Positions 1 through 13,073 are shown, numbered from the stretch's first letter. The stretch is DNA of 64,000 bases from Sequoia sempervirens (GCA_007258455.2 VDFB02000001.1:16984162-17048161); one strand, 5' to 3'. The notes: generated from the sequence alone by a model not told the origin. Made by a program: numbers and translations.

Positions 1-424
1 TTGTGGTAATATAGACCTATGTCATAAAACACAATTGAATCCTATTAGTTCCAAAGTATTTTAGCAAAGAGGTTACAATTGCAAGAGATCCGTATATGCC
101 TTTATTTTAGATTAAGTCATTTAACCTTAAATAATTTTAAGAACATACATAAGGACCCTCTATATAAGTGCAAGGATTATTTGCCTAATTTGTAAAATTT
201 TTAAAAGGAATAACAATGATGGGAAAATCAAGACAAGATGCAACAATTTAGAATTCCTAAAGGGTTTACAATTATTAGAGCCAAAGTAGGTTATATTTTG
301 GTTTTATATTATAAAATGATTCAAGAATCTATAAGGCCAAAAGAACCATAAGCATTACAAACTTTAGTTTAGAAGCATAATGGATTGGATATTTTCATTC
401 CTAAACATGGTTTTCATTAAAAAA
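1..424. other. AT-rich intergenic DNA, nothing recognised
   Basis: No coding similarity, RNA gene or repeat boundary is visible here on either strand. The sequence is AT-rich with frequent stops in all frames. Confidence 0.6.
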
Positions 425-776
425 ATTACTCATGTACTATACATACATATTCATGTATATGTGAATATATCTACATATGTATACATACACATGCACATAT
501 CTAAATATGTATATATGTATATATGTATATGTAGATATGTAGACACATTCATGTATACATACATATGTATATATGCATGTATATATGTATATACATACAC
601 TTATTTTCTATATGTATATATATGTATACATATATACGTATACATAAATACACACACATGTATGTATGTATGTATGTATGTGTGTATGTATATTTATGTA
701 TACGTATATACATGTATGTATATGTATATGTGTATGCATACATGTATATATATGTATATATGGATACACACACATT
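425..776. repeat. Compound TATG/TATA/CATA microsatellite
   Basis: About 350 bases made almost only of alternating pyrimidine-purine steps: TATG, TATA, CATA and TACA words with few interruptions. Open frames run through it on both strands, but they encode only Tyr/Ile/Val/Met/Cys/His periodic peptides, which is what a tetranucleotide repeat produces by chance. There is no reason to call a gene. Confidence 0.9.
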
Positions 777-3430
777 TTGGTTTTGTTTTGTAAGCATCCT
801 CTTTTGAGGACAACCCTTTGTTGATGATGTTGAGTATTAGTTTGTTGTAAGTGTGTTTATTATTTTAATATCATTTCAAAACAATATTTTATTTATTTAT
901 AAATTTTGGTATAATCTCTAATTTTATAATATGTTTGTGTGTGTAGGTTGAGTTGCATAATTGTTAGGGGCACACACAATCAACACAATGCAAGATAATA
1001 ACTAATTCAAGGGATCGAAGTTCAGTTTCTAGTCAAACAAAGAGAGGCATAATGTTTCATTAATAGCATTTGCTACACATACATAAACACTTTTATATCT
1101 TTATGACACATTCATAACTATTTTCATAAATATATATTGGTGATATTTTGTAGTCTAAGAGACAATGTTGGCCTCATGTCACTGTATATGATATTTTCAT
1201 GATGTATTATGTATGTCTTCATGACCTTATCAAGAGATCAATATATAAATATTTTGTGCATATTCATAGCAAATGGTTTGTGCTTATTCTATCTATCTAT
1301 ATTACCCTTTATCTCTATCTCTCTTTATCACTATCTCTCTCACATATATATGATGTGCATGAATGTTGAATGGCATACATGTAATGAACCCATACTAATT
1401 CTAACTCTATTTAGCCTATCAACAAATAAATATTCAACATTGGTCTTCTAGATTTACATACATCTTAAGAATTTACTACCATAATCCATAAGACAAAGCA
1501 ACAATAACCCATATGGGTGTTTAGACTCACAAGTGAAAGTCAAAATGTTATAGCTAGCTATCCCTTCACTAAAAAATAGTAGGGTTTTTAGTTCAAACAA
1601 GGAATTACCCCATTTTATTGTATGGTTCTATATACTAAAACCCTATCTCCAATAACACACATAAAGTAAAAAAAATATCTACTATGTTTGGCTTCATGAA
1701 TGCAACACAAGCTTCTAAATGTCCTAGGTAGAGCAATAGATTTCCATTCACATAGTAGAAATTACAAGCTAATGCTTTTTAACATGATTTCTAGAATTTC
1801 ATACAAGAATAGCTTTTTCTCTTACATTACATATAAAAATACTAAAAAGAACCTTCATAAAAAATCATACCTCATTACCACCAAGTAAAAACTATTAGGT
1901 TTACATACTCGAATTTCACAAGCTTCAAAAATGTATAATTTGCACTACCTTCTTCCTCCTTTTGCCTCTATCCTCCCCTTTTCCCTCTTTCTTTTCCTTT
2001 TAATCCTTCCTTGATTTCCACCATTTTTGCCATATTCTCTACATGTTTCCCATTTCCACTTCCTTTGCTTTTATTTCTTCCCACTTTGTGAACAATAAAG
2101 TCCCACTCTCTCTTCACTTACTTATCATTCAAGTTTCCTCGAATAGCGTACCTCAACATTAATGCTTGATACTTAATATGATGGGGCCAAAAGGTGGGGT
2201 GGCCACTTTTTGGCCCCACATCTTTTTGCACTTGCTCTAATAAGGTTTGTCCTTTTGATAATAGTAATGTCCAAAGGTGGCTCTTGTTTGCATGTGGATA
2301 CATTTATACCAAACGTCAACTTTTAGTGATATGTGTGAAGATTTTGTAGTGGTTCTATATATTGTTCTTATTCTCTAAATATAAAGGAGGATGAATAATC
2401 AAGTCATGATGGACTAATGAAAGAAGATGAATTGAATAGTGATAGAAACTAGTCTACTATAGTTAGTGATGATGAAAATACATTATATAAAATTATGTAG
2501 GGATTCTCATATTACTTAGAATCTCTAGTGTTACAATATGAATAGTATTTTAAACACATGATAGACCTTTTTCTAGAGTGTCTCTACAAACTTGTGACCA
2601 TTGAATTTGCTTGGTAGTATAGAAAATTGCATTATAATACATCAAATAATAGGGTAGAGAATGTAATTGTTAATTTTATGGTTTCCAAGACCAAAATTTG
2701 TAAATGATATTAATTGAGGGCATGAAGACACAATCAAGTCTTTGTTCTTGATGGTTTGATTTATATTTTCAATCAATGGTTCCATTTATACACACTACAT
2801 GAGGAAATTGTTCAATAAGAGTAACTTATAGTTTTAGTCAATTATATTTCAATTTGTACACACTACATGAAGACAATGCTATCAATGATATGATTCTGGA
2901 TTTTTTATAAGATTTAATATTATAATACCTTAACAAATCAAGCTATGACTTTCATGGTTCAATCCTACATGTATGAAATTTGCATTTTCATCTACAAGTT
3001 TGACCCTAAATTTGTAGTTTTAAAACTATTTTGTGAGCTTAACCCTACATTTCTAGTCTTTAGGAATGTATTTATTTTCATTTTTTAGACTATGTTGAGA
3101 GCTATTATAATGTTTTTTTGCACTAATTTTCGGAGGAAACTCGTTTTTCCTTACTCAAACCTTTGGATTATGCAAAACGGGGAAGCAAAATACTATTAAA
3201 AATGCTTTAAAAACGTTCAAACAAGTGCAATTTGAATTCAACAAATTTTAAAAAAATTGCATATATAGGGTTTCAAAATTAAACAAATACATGCATTTTG
3301 AACTTAAAAAAAAGGAATTTTAAATACCTCGTGCTCAATAGTGGTCGATATGCGAATTGGAATGATGAAGTTTGAAGAAAACGACCCGAACTTTGCTTTG
3401 TTGGTGAAAAATTGCTGGTAATTCACAGTG
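777..3430. other. AT-rich DNA without recognisable genes
   Basis: About 2.6 kb with only short chance open frames (largest about 80 codons, low-complexity). I see no domain, LTR terminus or structural RNA. The one distinct structure is the hairpin listed at 2183. Confidence 0.5.
2183..2217. repeat. Short inverted repeat (15-bp arms)
   Basis: Arms GGGGCCAAAAGGTGG and CCACTTTTTGGCCCC match at 14 of 15 positions around a 5-base loop. The arm sequence resembles the subterminal part (GGGCCAAAAAGTGGC) of the inverted-repeat element at 13361-14171, so it may be a relic of a related short DNA transposon. No target duplication was found. Confidence 0.5.
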
Positions 3431-3475
3431 AAGTGTGAGTGAAGTCATATGAAAACGGAATATTAGAAAAATTTT

Positions 3476-3660
3476 GTGCGGTGCACGCCGTCCCGCCGCG
3501 CGGATTACTGGTAATGCAGCTTAGAAAGTGTGCTCAAAGTGGGAAAGCACTTTCCCAACTTTTTTTAAAGGTTTTGTCATATGTAAGGGGGTTCGGTCCA
3601 TACGAACCCCCTATACATATGACTTTTTTATTAGGCTCGGTGGGGGTTCGGCCGAACCAC
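3476..3660. repeat. Cluster of GC-rich palindromes
   Basis: Three dyads lie within 120 bases: 3541-3556 (GGGAAAG..CTTTCCC), 3576-3623 (arms GTCATATGTAAGGGGGTTCG and CGAACCCCCTATACATATGA, about 20 bp each with one mismatch or bulge and a 7-base loop) and 3645-3658 (GGTTCGGCCGAACC, perfect). The stretch is much richer in GC than its surroundings and lies right beside the point where the family G gag sequence stops making sense (about 3660). It looks like the subterminal region of an inserted DNA transposon, but I could not find matching ends or a target duplication. Confidence 0.45.
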
Positions 3661-3661
3661 T

Positions 3662-4531
3662 TTGCTAGAGGAGAGTGATGGTGAAAATTCCTTCCTCCAC
3701 AAAAGTGTAAACCACTTATGTGGCTTCACCCCTACTTCTACATTGAGAAGCCATATGACCAAATTTATTACAAACATAGAAATAGCCATTAAATTTTTGA
3801 GCATTAGGTTGTCTTACCAAATTCCTCCTGGGTCCATTTGCTTGGTTTCTTTGTCTAAATGGTCTTCTTGTAGATTTCCTATGATCAGATCTCCTTTGTT
3901 TGGATTTGGAACTTTATCCAAACCTCACTTCACCATCAACTAACCTTTAATTAGTCCATCCAGTATTAGCTGAGCTTACTTGTTCTTTGAACTCATTTGC
4001 AGTAGCAAGTTCATCTCTTAGATCATCAAGCTATTTTTCAAGCTCTTCTTCATTATTCTTCCTTTGTTCTAATTCGTTCTCCAGTTGGTTGCATTGTTCT
4101 AATTTCTCCTTCAGGGATTGAGCAAGCTTTTCTTCATTCTTCTTTCTTTCCTCCAACTCCTTGGTCATCTTCATCATGATGGATTTTGTTTCACGCTTCA
4201 AGGTAGCGTTTTCTTGAGCAAGCTTTTCAAATTCTTTTGTTTTCTCCTTTTGAACTTGACTAAGTTGTTCATCTTCACTTCTTTTTCTTTTCTACTTAAG
4301 TTGACCACATAACTCCTTTCTTTTCTCCCTTGATTCATTGATCTTGTCTTTTAATGTTTGGATAAACTTTTTCGCATTTTCTATATTTTCTTGTAGCTCC
4401 TTGATTTTAGATTTTGACTGATCAAGGTCATCTAAGGCCACCATGAGTTGTTTTTGTAGACTACTTGTATCAATTGAATGTTCTTTCCTCAATCTATTAG
4501 GCTTCTTTCGAGGAACTAGCTTTGATACCAA
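3662..4531 (-). pseudogene. Family G gag-like protein, 5' part (coiled coil plus one CCHC knuckle)
   Basis: Read on the minus strand from 4531 this begins just after the primer-binding site with a roughly 80-codon open frame rich in Lys/Glu, containing MVALDDLDQSKSKIKELQEN and SREKRKELCGQLK. The copy at 22360-22701 shares this almost word for word. A stop at 4292 interrupts it. Further on (about 3720-3800) the frame holds QPNAQKFNGYFYVCNKFGHM followed by ASQCRS: a retroviral-type zinc knuckle (Cys-x4-His-x4-Cys) whose first Cys is replaced by Phe. The rest of the protein is missing; at about 3660 the sequence passes into the palindrome cluster. By family, such proteins package element RNA. 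It is decayed by stops and truncated, with no protease, integrase or reverse transcriptase attached. Confidence 0.7.
4519..4530 (-). other. Primer-binding site (initiator-Met tRNA type)
   Basis: On the minus strand TGGTATCAAAGC lies one base after the LTR end at 4532, matching the plant initiator-Met primer-binding site TGGTATCAGAGC at 11 of 12 positions. It fixes the element as minus-oriented, with its 5' LTR to the right. Confidence 0.75.
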
Positions 4532-5261
4532 TGGTTGGAAAGAGAAAGGACATAAAACTGAGGGGGGGTGAATCAGTTGTCACAAAAATTTAAACTTTAC
4601 AAGCTTAACTTAACTTTAATCTAAGATCATGTGAATTTTGGATAAACATCAAAGAGAAAAAAACACCAAATTTTTGCGTGGAAACCCTTTTAGGGTAAAA
4701 ACCATGGTGGAGGTCAGTCTATCTGTTAAAATTGAGAAAAATGTGTGTAGATGTACATCTCAAAGGCCCCTGCCTTTACAACATCTTGCCAAAACTTTGA
4801 AGCTTTGGTCACGAACATTCTTGACCTACTGATGAAGAACTTCTTCCCTATTCTGCTCAAGTTCGCCCACAAAAATATTTATGCACAAGTGAAACGCGAT
4901 ATCATCAACTCTCTTCTTAGAAAAACAAATTGCACACACAACTCCATACATCCAAGGATATGGCCGAACATATATATATATCCACTTAAAAATATTTCAT
5001 CGCCACAAGTCGGCTTCCACAAAACTTAACAAAATTGGTAACTAGTTAGCCCATATGAATGGATAAATTCTATGTGGATCTGAGGAAGTCAGCCAAACAA
5101 TAGCTGGGACCAATAATCAAACACCCAAAAGGATAATAACAACTAATTAAATTTTTACATCCAGTGACAATATTTCACTGAGTTAACTGACATAGGAAAT
5201 AAATAGAGAATGTCCAACCAGACCTATAGCCACAAGAATGCTTTTTCTATTTTCTATAATT
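4532..5261 (-). repeat. 5' LTR of family G copy (minus strand, right edge uncertain)
   Basis: The LTR terminus (TGGTTGG on the plus strand) abuts the primer-binding site. Inside, 4676-4710 carries the motif shared with the other LTRs in this window, read on the minus strand as a GTGG-T-rich word followed by AGGGTTTCCACGCAAAAAT. The G-rich tract ACTGAGGGGGGGTGAATCAG at 4558 corresponds to the C-rich tract near the 3' end of the LTRs at 22230 and 25826. The 5' end of this LTR was not found; the sequence is interrupted or ends where the inverted-repeat fragment begins at 5262. Confidence 0.6.
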
Positions 5262-5345
5262 GGGTATGTGCAGGATCATGGTGTGCCAAAAAGTGGCAAT
5301 ATTATGGGTATTTGTAGGATATGTGGCTGATGACTTTTTTTTCAC
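5262..5345 (+). repeat. Fragment of the GGGTATGTGCAGGATCAT inverted-repeat element
   Basis: About 80 bases match the reverse complement of the right end of the element at 13361-14171: GGGTATGTGCAGGATCATG, then GCCAAAAAGTGGCAATAT, then ATGGGTAT. No second terminus was found nearby, so this is a partial copy or a solo end. Confidence 0.65.
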
Positions 5346-8300
5346 CCAAATGCCCTCTAGGGATAGATCATGAAACTTTATTTTTATTGTCTCCTAAATA
5401 GGGCATTAAGGCATTTGGTCCTTGATGATATGTCCAGAAGTTGACAATTTTATCTCTCACATCCATTCCACCATATTTACGTAACAATTCATTGCCACAA
5501 AATTGTATGCCTAGTTTTTGAGACTTGAATTACTGGCTTTCAGAAAATTGAAACTAAAAGCAGAGCATCATATTGTCCATAATATAGTCAGCAGTGTGAT
5601 AGGCTAGAGTGCTCAAAGATAGATAATATGAAGTATTGTACTATCATGTATATCCCACTATGCCTTCCTCAGTATTAACTGTAGCGTGGCTTATAGTGCT
5701 ATTAAGAATGGTTCCCAGAAATCGATTTTGGTGAATATTTTGTAATCTTTGGTTGACTTCATTTCAACTCTCTTATTCTCTAACAGAGTTTTCATGCTTT
5801 GTTTGCATGCATACATTTTTTATTTAACTGTCTTAAAATCATCAATTAAATGATCCTCTCTCTAGTATAGCAATATGATGCTCTAAGTATTTTCTATCAA
5901 TGCAACAATTCAATAATTTATCTGTGCAGTATAGACCTCCTCCAATGTCAAATTATAAAGTGAGTTCTGCTGAACCAATTGTTGGAACTATGAGCTCAGC
6001 CCGCTGTTGGATGACAACATAGTACGGGACTCATGAAATCTTCTTCAAATAACTCTCGTGGGTAGCCTCAAATCCATGACCCATGCCATGACAAGCAATC
6101 TCTTTGATCTTTTTGCAAGTTGGTAAGTACACCATTAATATGGTCCTAGTTGTTTGATTGAGAAGACTGGCGAGGGAAACCAAATCTCAAAGCATTTAAT
6201 ATGTATTCAATACTACTCATTGTGTGAGAAGACAGATACGAAGAGAGCTTAATATGCAATTTTAATGCTCTACCAATCACGACTGTGTATTAACTGTAGA
6301 AGTACATACTTTATTAAATGAATGGTAGCATAGTGGAGAGATATGCTAACCTAACTAGAGCCCAACAGTCAACCACAACTATTACTTAGTTGGTAGCGTG
6401 ATCTCATGTTGAGGAGTCATCATTTTTATTTTTATTTTATGTTTAGTCATATCTTCTCACTAGCTCACACATCTTTGATCAGAAGGAAAATATTTTAATA
6501 TTGGCTATCAATTATGTCATGGATATGAAAGTGGGGATAAGTTGAAAATTTATTGAAATTTATTATTGAGCTAAATTTATCATAAAGGACTCACATCACT
6601 CGTCAATTTTGTTTTATTTAAAAGGTTTCCTCAAATGGTTGACGTATCTTGTGTGTTTTTTTTTATCATTTTGCAATGCATGCATACCTCTTGTTTGTGA
6701 TGTTTGTAGGAAAAATGTTAAGGGTTGACATTAGAATTGGAATTGGACTTAAGCAAAAATGAGCAGATTTGAGTTGGAGACTTGAACTTGAACTTGACAA
6801 AATCATTTTTTAATGCTTATTGCGATAATCTAGAGCTTCCATTTTATGTTTTAGTTTTCTATTTTAAATCAACTTACATCCTTTTGGGATCTTAAAAAGA
6901 ACACCTCAATTTCTTGTTACAAAAGGGGCTTAAAATGAATCTTAGAACAAATACACTAAATTTTGTTTGGGAATAACAAATTGAATAAGGAAATCTTCAC
7001 ATTTCCTTTGGTGCATTAAAACGAATCAAATTCTTGCTTTGAAGGATTTAAAATGAACATGTTTCTTTTATGCTTTTAATATTTTTTGCAAAATAATCTT
7101 ATCAAAAAAAGGCATATGTGCTTCTCTCACGCTTCACGGTGATCTTGAGAATCAAAAGTATTTTTTGGTGACATTAAATTACATAAAATATTGCCTCCAC
7201 ACTTAATTTTGGGAACTAAATATGAACAAAGCTTGAGAGTGTGAGTTAGGTATATCATGTGTGTTCTCCCTTTGTTTCTAAACGAAGGTCAGACAAACTA
7301 TAGATGTGTTTGCTTGTTGTTGTTTACCTTTAGAGGGGCCTGCCTAAGAGACACATTCGAAAGGAGAACTCGAAGGTGACTCCAACTAGTTTTTCATTTA
7401 GACCAATATATAAATAGATAAGACTGAACTGTCAAGTCCTCATGGTATGTAGGCCTTAGATGTACAATGTCTTTCAGAATAGGGTACTACCGTAAAAAGT
7501 ATAAGCACCCCTAGTAGGATTGATTAAATCCTTTAGTGGCTTGTTGGATGCTCGCAAGGTGCCATGTCCCCGATGTCCCATCATTAAGAACCTTGTTTAT
7601 AGCAACCAACTAGTCCATCCAACAAGTTTATCAAAGTGGTGCATTGGAGCTTAGATTCCAAGAACTTACTTTCCATGTCTGATCTTGGTTAAAATATAGA
7701 GGTTAAGATTTCATTCTTAATATACCTTTATATTTTTTCCTTGGTTGCATGTAAAATCATCTCTTCTACTACGAAGGGCATGAGGCAAGCCCACTAAGAA
7801 AAATGTACCAATTGAGCTAGGATGTTATATTGCTTTTGAGTTAGTTTGAAAACACAGTGCTTGGATCCAAAACATTGAAACCAACATTCAACAAATCATT
7901 AGAATTTCAAACCCTTTTGTGAGGAACAAATACCCTTGAAAAGTCCACGTGTTACTGCTTGTCCCTAGGGGTTCTTATCCCTAGAAGGCTTCTAAACACT
8001 AAGACCTATATCTTGATTTGTTCATTCCAAAGTCAACAATAGGAAATTATGCTCTTGAAACCTTGATTTTCACATAATGGACCTTGTAGAAGGAAAAGGA
8101 ATTGAGACACAGACATTTAGTTTGAAAACTAAGCAAGAAGTGTATTTGTGGTAAAAAGAAGTCATTAAACAAGATTAACTCAAATTGAACCCCACACATG
8201 TGCTTGTTTATCTTTTTATCATCCTTCAAGCAAACATTGGTTTTTTGGTTTGAACTATTCTTAGAGAAAAGCATATTCTTCAATATCTTGGTCTAAGTAA

Positions 8301-8868
8301 ACAAGTCTCTCTATGTCACTTAGGATCAAAATCAAAATCGCCTAGAAAATGATTCTTGGACATCTTGAGAGAATACCTCATGCTAAACTTTGGGAAAATC
8401 ATTTGAATCAAATCAAAATCACCTTGTTTGATTGAATGTGTGTAGATGTATTCTTCTCCACATATTTGATCAAATTATCAAACCTTGTGAAAAAATTCAT
8501 CCCTTGATAACATCCAACATCTTGGGATTTAGGAGTTCATTATAAAAATCATCTTTTTTGGGTGGGAGTGTTTAGATGAATCCTTCTTCTCACACCTAGA
8601 AAAATTAGCATCTTATGAACGATTTACTCTAGGAAAACATCCAACCTCTTAGATTTTATGAGTTCACCATCCAAATCAAATCAAATATCAATCCAAGTCC
8701 TAAAGTTTAGAATCTTCTTCAAGGTTTCCTAAGAGTTCCCAATCATTCACCAATCATCCATATTTCATCTCTCATCACCATCATTTTGATCTTTAAAATA
8801 TTAGACTTTCTTTTTTGTAGCTATAGTTTAGATCAATCCAAAGAATTAGAGGTTCACCTCCCACATTC
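5346..8868. other. Uncharacterised AT-rich DNA, possibly leader of the Tat-like element
   Basis: No convincing gene. The last about 600 bases (8283-8868) are C/A-rich with repeated 'ATCAAATCAAAATC' and 'CATCCAAC' words like the sequence around 12800-13400, so they probably belong to the untranslated leader of the element whose ORF starts at 8869. The 5' LTR expected upstream (a match to 15761-16728) was not found, so the element's left end is undefined. Confidence 0.4.
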
Positions 8869-11800
8869 TTGAAAATTGATCCCTATTTTACGGTCCAAAC
8901 TAGACCTCAACACAAGAAGAAGATGGAATATAAACTTGATCCATACATAATGAGAAGTATAAACCAACCAAACTATCAAAGCCTTACAATGCTGATTGAT
9001 TGTCAACACTCACATTTATACAATTTGTACATGGGATCATTATCTCCTACAAACCTCGATGGTACAACAAATGTGAGTATACCTAGTCAAAACTTTCGAA
9101 CACCTTTCCTGATGATAGATTTAAATTTGAGCCCAAACCTACAAATATATCAACCAAAAAATCAAGGAATGAGTCTTCAAATGAACAACATCATCCCACC
9201 AAATCCATACATGCCAAATGTGAATATACCAAGTACAATTTTTCCAAACATGAACATTTCGAATCCAAACTTGGTAAAATTTTGGATGGATATGTTTGCA
9301 AATCATACAAATATTGTTCAAAGCCCAAAAAATATGATAATGACTCCATGTATTGGTCCAAATCAAGGTAACACCATGCAAAATCAAAGTTACCTAAATC
9401 AAGTCAATGTGATTCCCAATATCAACAATATTCAATTTCAACCCATAATGCCAAATTTGAACATTATCCCAAGTCAGAACACTTTCCAAAATCAATTTTT
9501 CCATGATCCCATGTAAACACCACAAGTGTACATTCCAAATCCACTTGAACAAAATTTGAATCAACTATATCAAGGGTGCCAAGATCAGAATCAAGACCAA
9601 GTTTTACTAGACCAAATTGCTTCACTTAACAAACTAACTGAAGCCTTGAAACAATAGAGATTTTTACTCCAAAATCAATGTACTCTACAATTGATTGAAC
9701 CATGTCATCAAAGCATCTATTTGTGTCCCCAACCACATCAAGAATAATATCTCCAATTTCAAGAAGTTGAATATCAAGATCAACAACAACAAAAACAAAT
9801 CCGCCCCTCACATCTCCAAAATCAATCACCACAAGGTAACGAGAGAAAATATACACCACTTGGGAGACCAATTGAAATAGTCTTGTAACAATTGGTACAA
9901 GAAAATCTCATCAAAATCCCCATCTATGGTAGCTATCAAGAACCCCTAGTTAAACCACCGGGGTATAACAAGGAGCACCATTGTGATTTTCACAAAACAA
10001 AGGGACACACAACATCAAGTTGTATTAGACTCAAAAATCTCATCCAAGACTTCATTGATTTAAAGATAATCACTATTAGGGATAACGATGAAAAATCAAC
10101 CAATGGTGATAGCATTGACAATCTCCCCACCACAATTGTTGAAAACAATGATCAAGATCTATCCATCAAAGAGCACATTGAAGATGTTTTTATCTCATCT
10201 GAAGATCAAATCAACATATATCAAGGGTCAATTTTCAATCATGATCAAAATCCACCAACGATACCCAACAATGATCCAATCCAAGAAATTCCAACCTCAC
10301 TTGACCCTATGGTTAAAGACATTCACAATCTCTCTGCCACAATTGTTGAAAACAATGTTCAAGATCTCTAAATTAAGGATCACATTGAAGATGTTTCTAC
10401 CCCATCTAATGGTCAACTCAACATACATCAAGAGCCACTTTTTAGTGATCTTTTTCAAGGAGTGTTGGAATTATTTGATCCTATTGACATAATCCATGAC
10501 CCATCGACCACTGATCATGTTGAAAATGTCTCTACATCACCTTATGAGTTAGAGGACATATCTCAAGAATTTATTCCAAAGCATGATCAAAATATTTCAC
10601 CAAGTTATAGCAATGGTCCTTTCCAGGACATGTTGACCCCCTTTGACCTCATGGTTACAAATACTAAAGGAACCCTCAACTCAACACTTGATCCAAATTC
10701 ACTCAAATATCAAGAGGATATTGAACCACTTACCATGCCTAATAATGATGTCCAAGAACCCTTTGTAAGAAATACATCCTTTGAAACTAACCCATGTCAA
10801 GAACCTGATCCAAAGCATGTCGAAAGCAACTCCGAAATCATTCAAGATCAAAAATTTGTATCTCCAAGATACTACAATTATCGAATGGACACTCTCCTAT
10901 CTATTCAAGATGCATGTACTCCTCCATCTACCCATGAGATGCTTTCTATGGATGGAAACATAGATGATCTTTATTCAGAAAAGGATTCTTTTACTCCTAA
11001 CATTATTACACAAAAAGAGTAGGTTATTGAGTTGTCGACATTAGGATCAGACATATCCCAAATTCAGACTGAGGAAATCATGTATGAAGATATCCGGTAG
11101 TATCCACTCAAGGAAACAAGTCAGACAGAACATGATATTTTGAAGTCAGTAGAGCAGCAAATTCCAATAACATCATCTACAATGGTCATTTATCAGAGAA
11201 TGCATTCCAAACAAGAGCTCTCAGAATAGGCAGAATCAAAGCATGAAGGTACTACTAACACCATATTGGAGGCAACTTCATCTCAAGCAAACATCAACAT
11301 AGGGAGAATGAAAAATCTTTATGGTGAAACTAATACCAATACTACAACCAACCACATCATGAATCTTCATCCATCCATCACCCCATCCATGAATTCAGAC
11401 CAATGTCAAAAGAAAGATTTGAATCAAAGCACAAAGAATGTTATCAAAGAAAATAAAGTAGAGAAGCATGAAGGACAAATCAAATACAAATGGATAGCAA
11501 AGAATACAAAGAAAGATTATCCCTATCAAACTCCATTAGTCAAAGAAACTATGGGGAAAAGTATCCATGAAAGATGTCCACAAATGCAAAAGCAGGATTC
11601 TCAAGCGACGTACAAAGTATATCAAGCAGTTGGTCCTAATTCCACATACGCTTTTGTATCCACCCATCATTGTGCATCTTCCCAAGTTTGGAGAGTCAAA
11701 GGTTCCAAACTGTCAACCAATCCATCTCTTATCCCTAAACACACTCCATCCACACCTCCATGCCTAATATCCAATTCTCAAATTTACCACCTATTGGAAA

Positions 11801-11955
11801 CAACCCTTCTTCATAAGGATTCTAAAGGCACTCTATCGCGATGTGCACAAAAAGACAAAGTTAACTCTGGTATCGACGAAGCATATGAGGAATCTAAAAA
11901 GTTGTATTCAAGTGCATGTATCTTAGCAAAGAAAATTCTTCAAGGAGGATATTGA
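8869..11955 (+). pseudogene. Tat-like gag relic, Asn/Pro-rich, with unknown C-terminal half
   Basis: Four open stretches (8869-9516, 9892-10371, 10462-11022, 11266-11955) are all in the same frame, so this is one reading frame of about 1,029 codons broken by stops. Residues 1-215 are rich in Asn, Pro, Gln and Met. Near 9850-10070 is the Tat gag C-terminal block: YTPLGRPIEIVL, then LVQENLIKIP, then CDFHKTKGHTTSSCIRLKNL followed by IQDFID, a Cys-x2-His...His-x4-Cys arrangement that in full Tat elements precedes the protease. No protease follows. Instead about 600 residues of acidic sequence with imperfect repeats (see findings) lead to a basic stretch containing STHHCASSQVWRVKGSK. The usual gag core was not seen. 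Gag would coat element RNA; the second half has no function I recognise. Confidence 0.6.
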
Positions 11956-12910
11956 TGGCACATTATGATAGAAGCATCTACATCAACAACATCTTGTGGT
12001 TCAACATGAGCTTTGAATCGTTCTAAAAAAACTAAAAAATATCAAAAAATATGAAAATCCAAAAAAATCAGAAAACGAATTGAAAACAAGAAAGAAAAAA
12101 ATTGTCCTCTAGTGAAAACCACTACAGTGGCACTTTGGGCAAGACCATGATGAAAACTTGGAAAATAGGCGTCATGTGTAGAATTGAGCATCTACGTGCA
12201 CCGGTTCAGATGAAAGCATCTCATCCCATCCATAATAAATCCAACATTCCATACATCTCATCCATAATAAATCCATCCATCCATGAGCCATTTATTCAAT
12301 CCATATGCATATGTCTACATCCATAGTCCAAGTTATCTTGATCTTGACAAAGTTTGGGGCACACTTTACACTTGCTTATAGTAAAACATCTTGACATGGG
12401 TCATTTTCATTGATCCTATCCTATCTAACATTATTTGAGCCATGAAACATTATCCAAATGAGCATTCTAAACACCTTATCTTATCGCAAGATAATCCTTG
12501 GCATCCTTTACATGCTTACTATATCCATCCATCCATACACCTATCCGAGCATCCACCTATGACATTCCATACATTGCTAGACACTGGGGGGAGATATTTA
12601 AATCTTGCTCCGAGAATAAATCTTGATCTATACCCTCCAACTTATGTGGCAATTCAAACATTGGAAAACGTGAAATAAACTTGTTTCAAGCATTTAAAAT
12701 CCAAATCACTAGCCCATGGCATATTTTGATGAGCGGATGTTCCTTATAAAGCTTCATCTTTCATTGAAGGTCAATCTAAGCAATCAATATTAGTCACATG
12801 TAATTTGCACTTCAAGTGTCACATCAAATCATTCAAACATCTTTTGTTCCAAATCAAGATTCATCAATCCTAATCAATCAAATCTAATCAAAAAATCATC
12901 ATCTTGAGAT
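11956..12910. other. Non-coding internal region of Tat-like element
   Basis: No open frame in agreement with the upstream ORF. The sequence carries A-rich runs (12020-12110) and many CCATCCA/CATCCAT words, typical of drifting short repeats inside a large non-autonomous retroelement. Confidence 0.5.
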
Positions 12911-13073
12911 ATCCTTGTGTTGCTTAACACTATCCTTACATTGTTGTGTATCCTCAACAATGTTATCATCATCAATCCCTTGTCATCTTTGGGTTATCCA
13001 TCCTAATCCTTGTGTTGCTTAACACTATCCTTACATTGTTGTGTATCCTCAACATTGTTATCATCATCAATCC
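12911..13073 (+). repeat. Two direct copies of a 68-bp segment, period 95 bp
   Basis: The segment starting ATCCTTGTGTTGCTTAACAC at 12911-12978 recurs at 13006-13073 with one substitution (CAACAATG versus CAACATTG). A 27-base spacer separates them. The near identity points to a recent local duplication. Confidence 0.85.

Noticed and set aside
380..807. Overlapping open frames on both strands in 380-807
   Set aside because: They translate the TATG/TATA microsatellite into periodic Tyr/Ile/Met/Val/Cys peptides; no domain or codon signal.
3120..3660. Possible CACTA transposon (GCACTAATTTTCGG at 3120 and palindromes to 3660)
   Set aside because: No matching inverted TAGTG end and no 3-bp duplication; CACTA is a frequent pentamer.
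9139..9387. Minus-strand frame opposite the Tat-like gag
   Set aside because: Shadow of the Asn/Pro-rich plus-strand frame (reads as Trp/Ile/His-rich).
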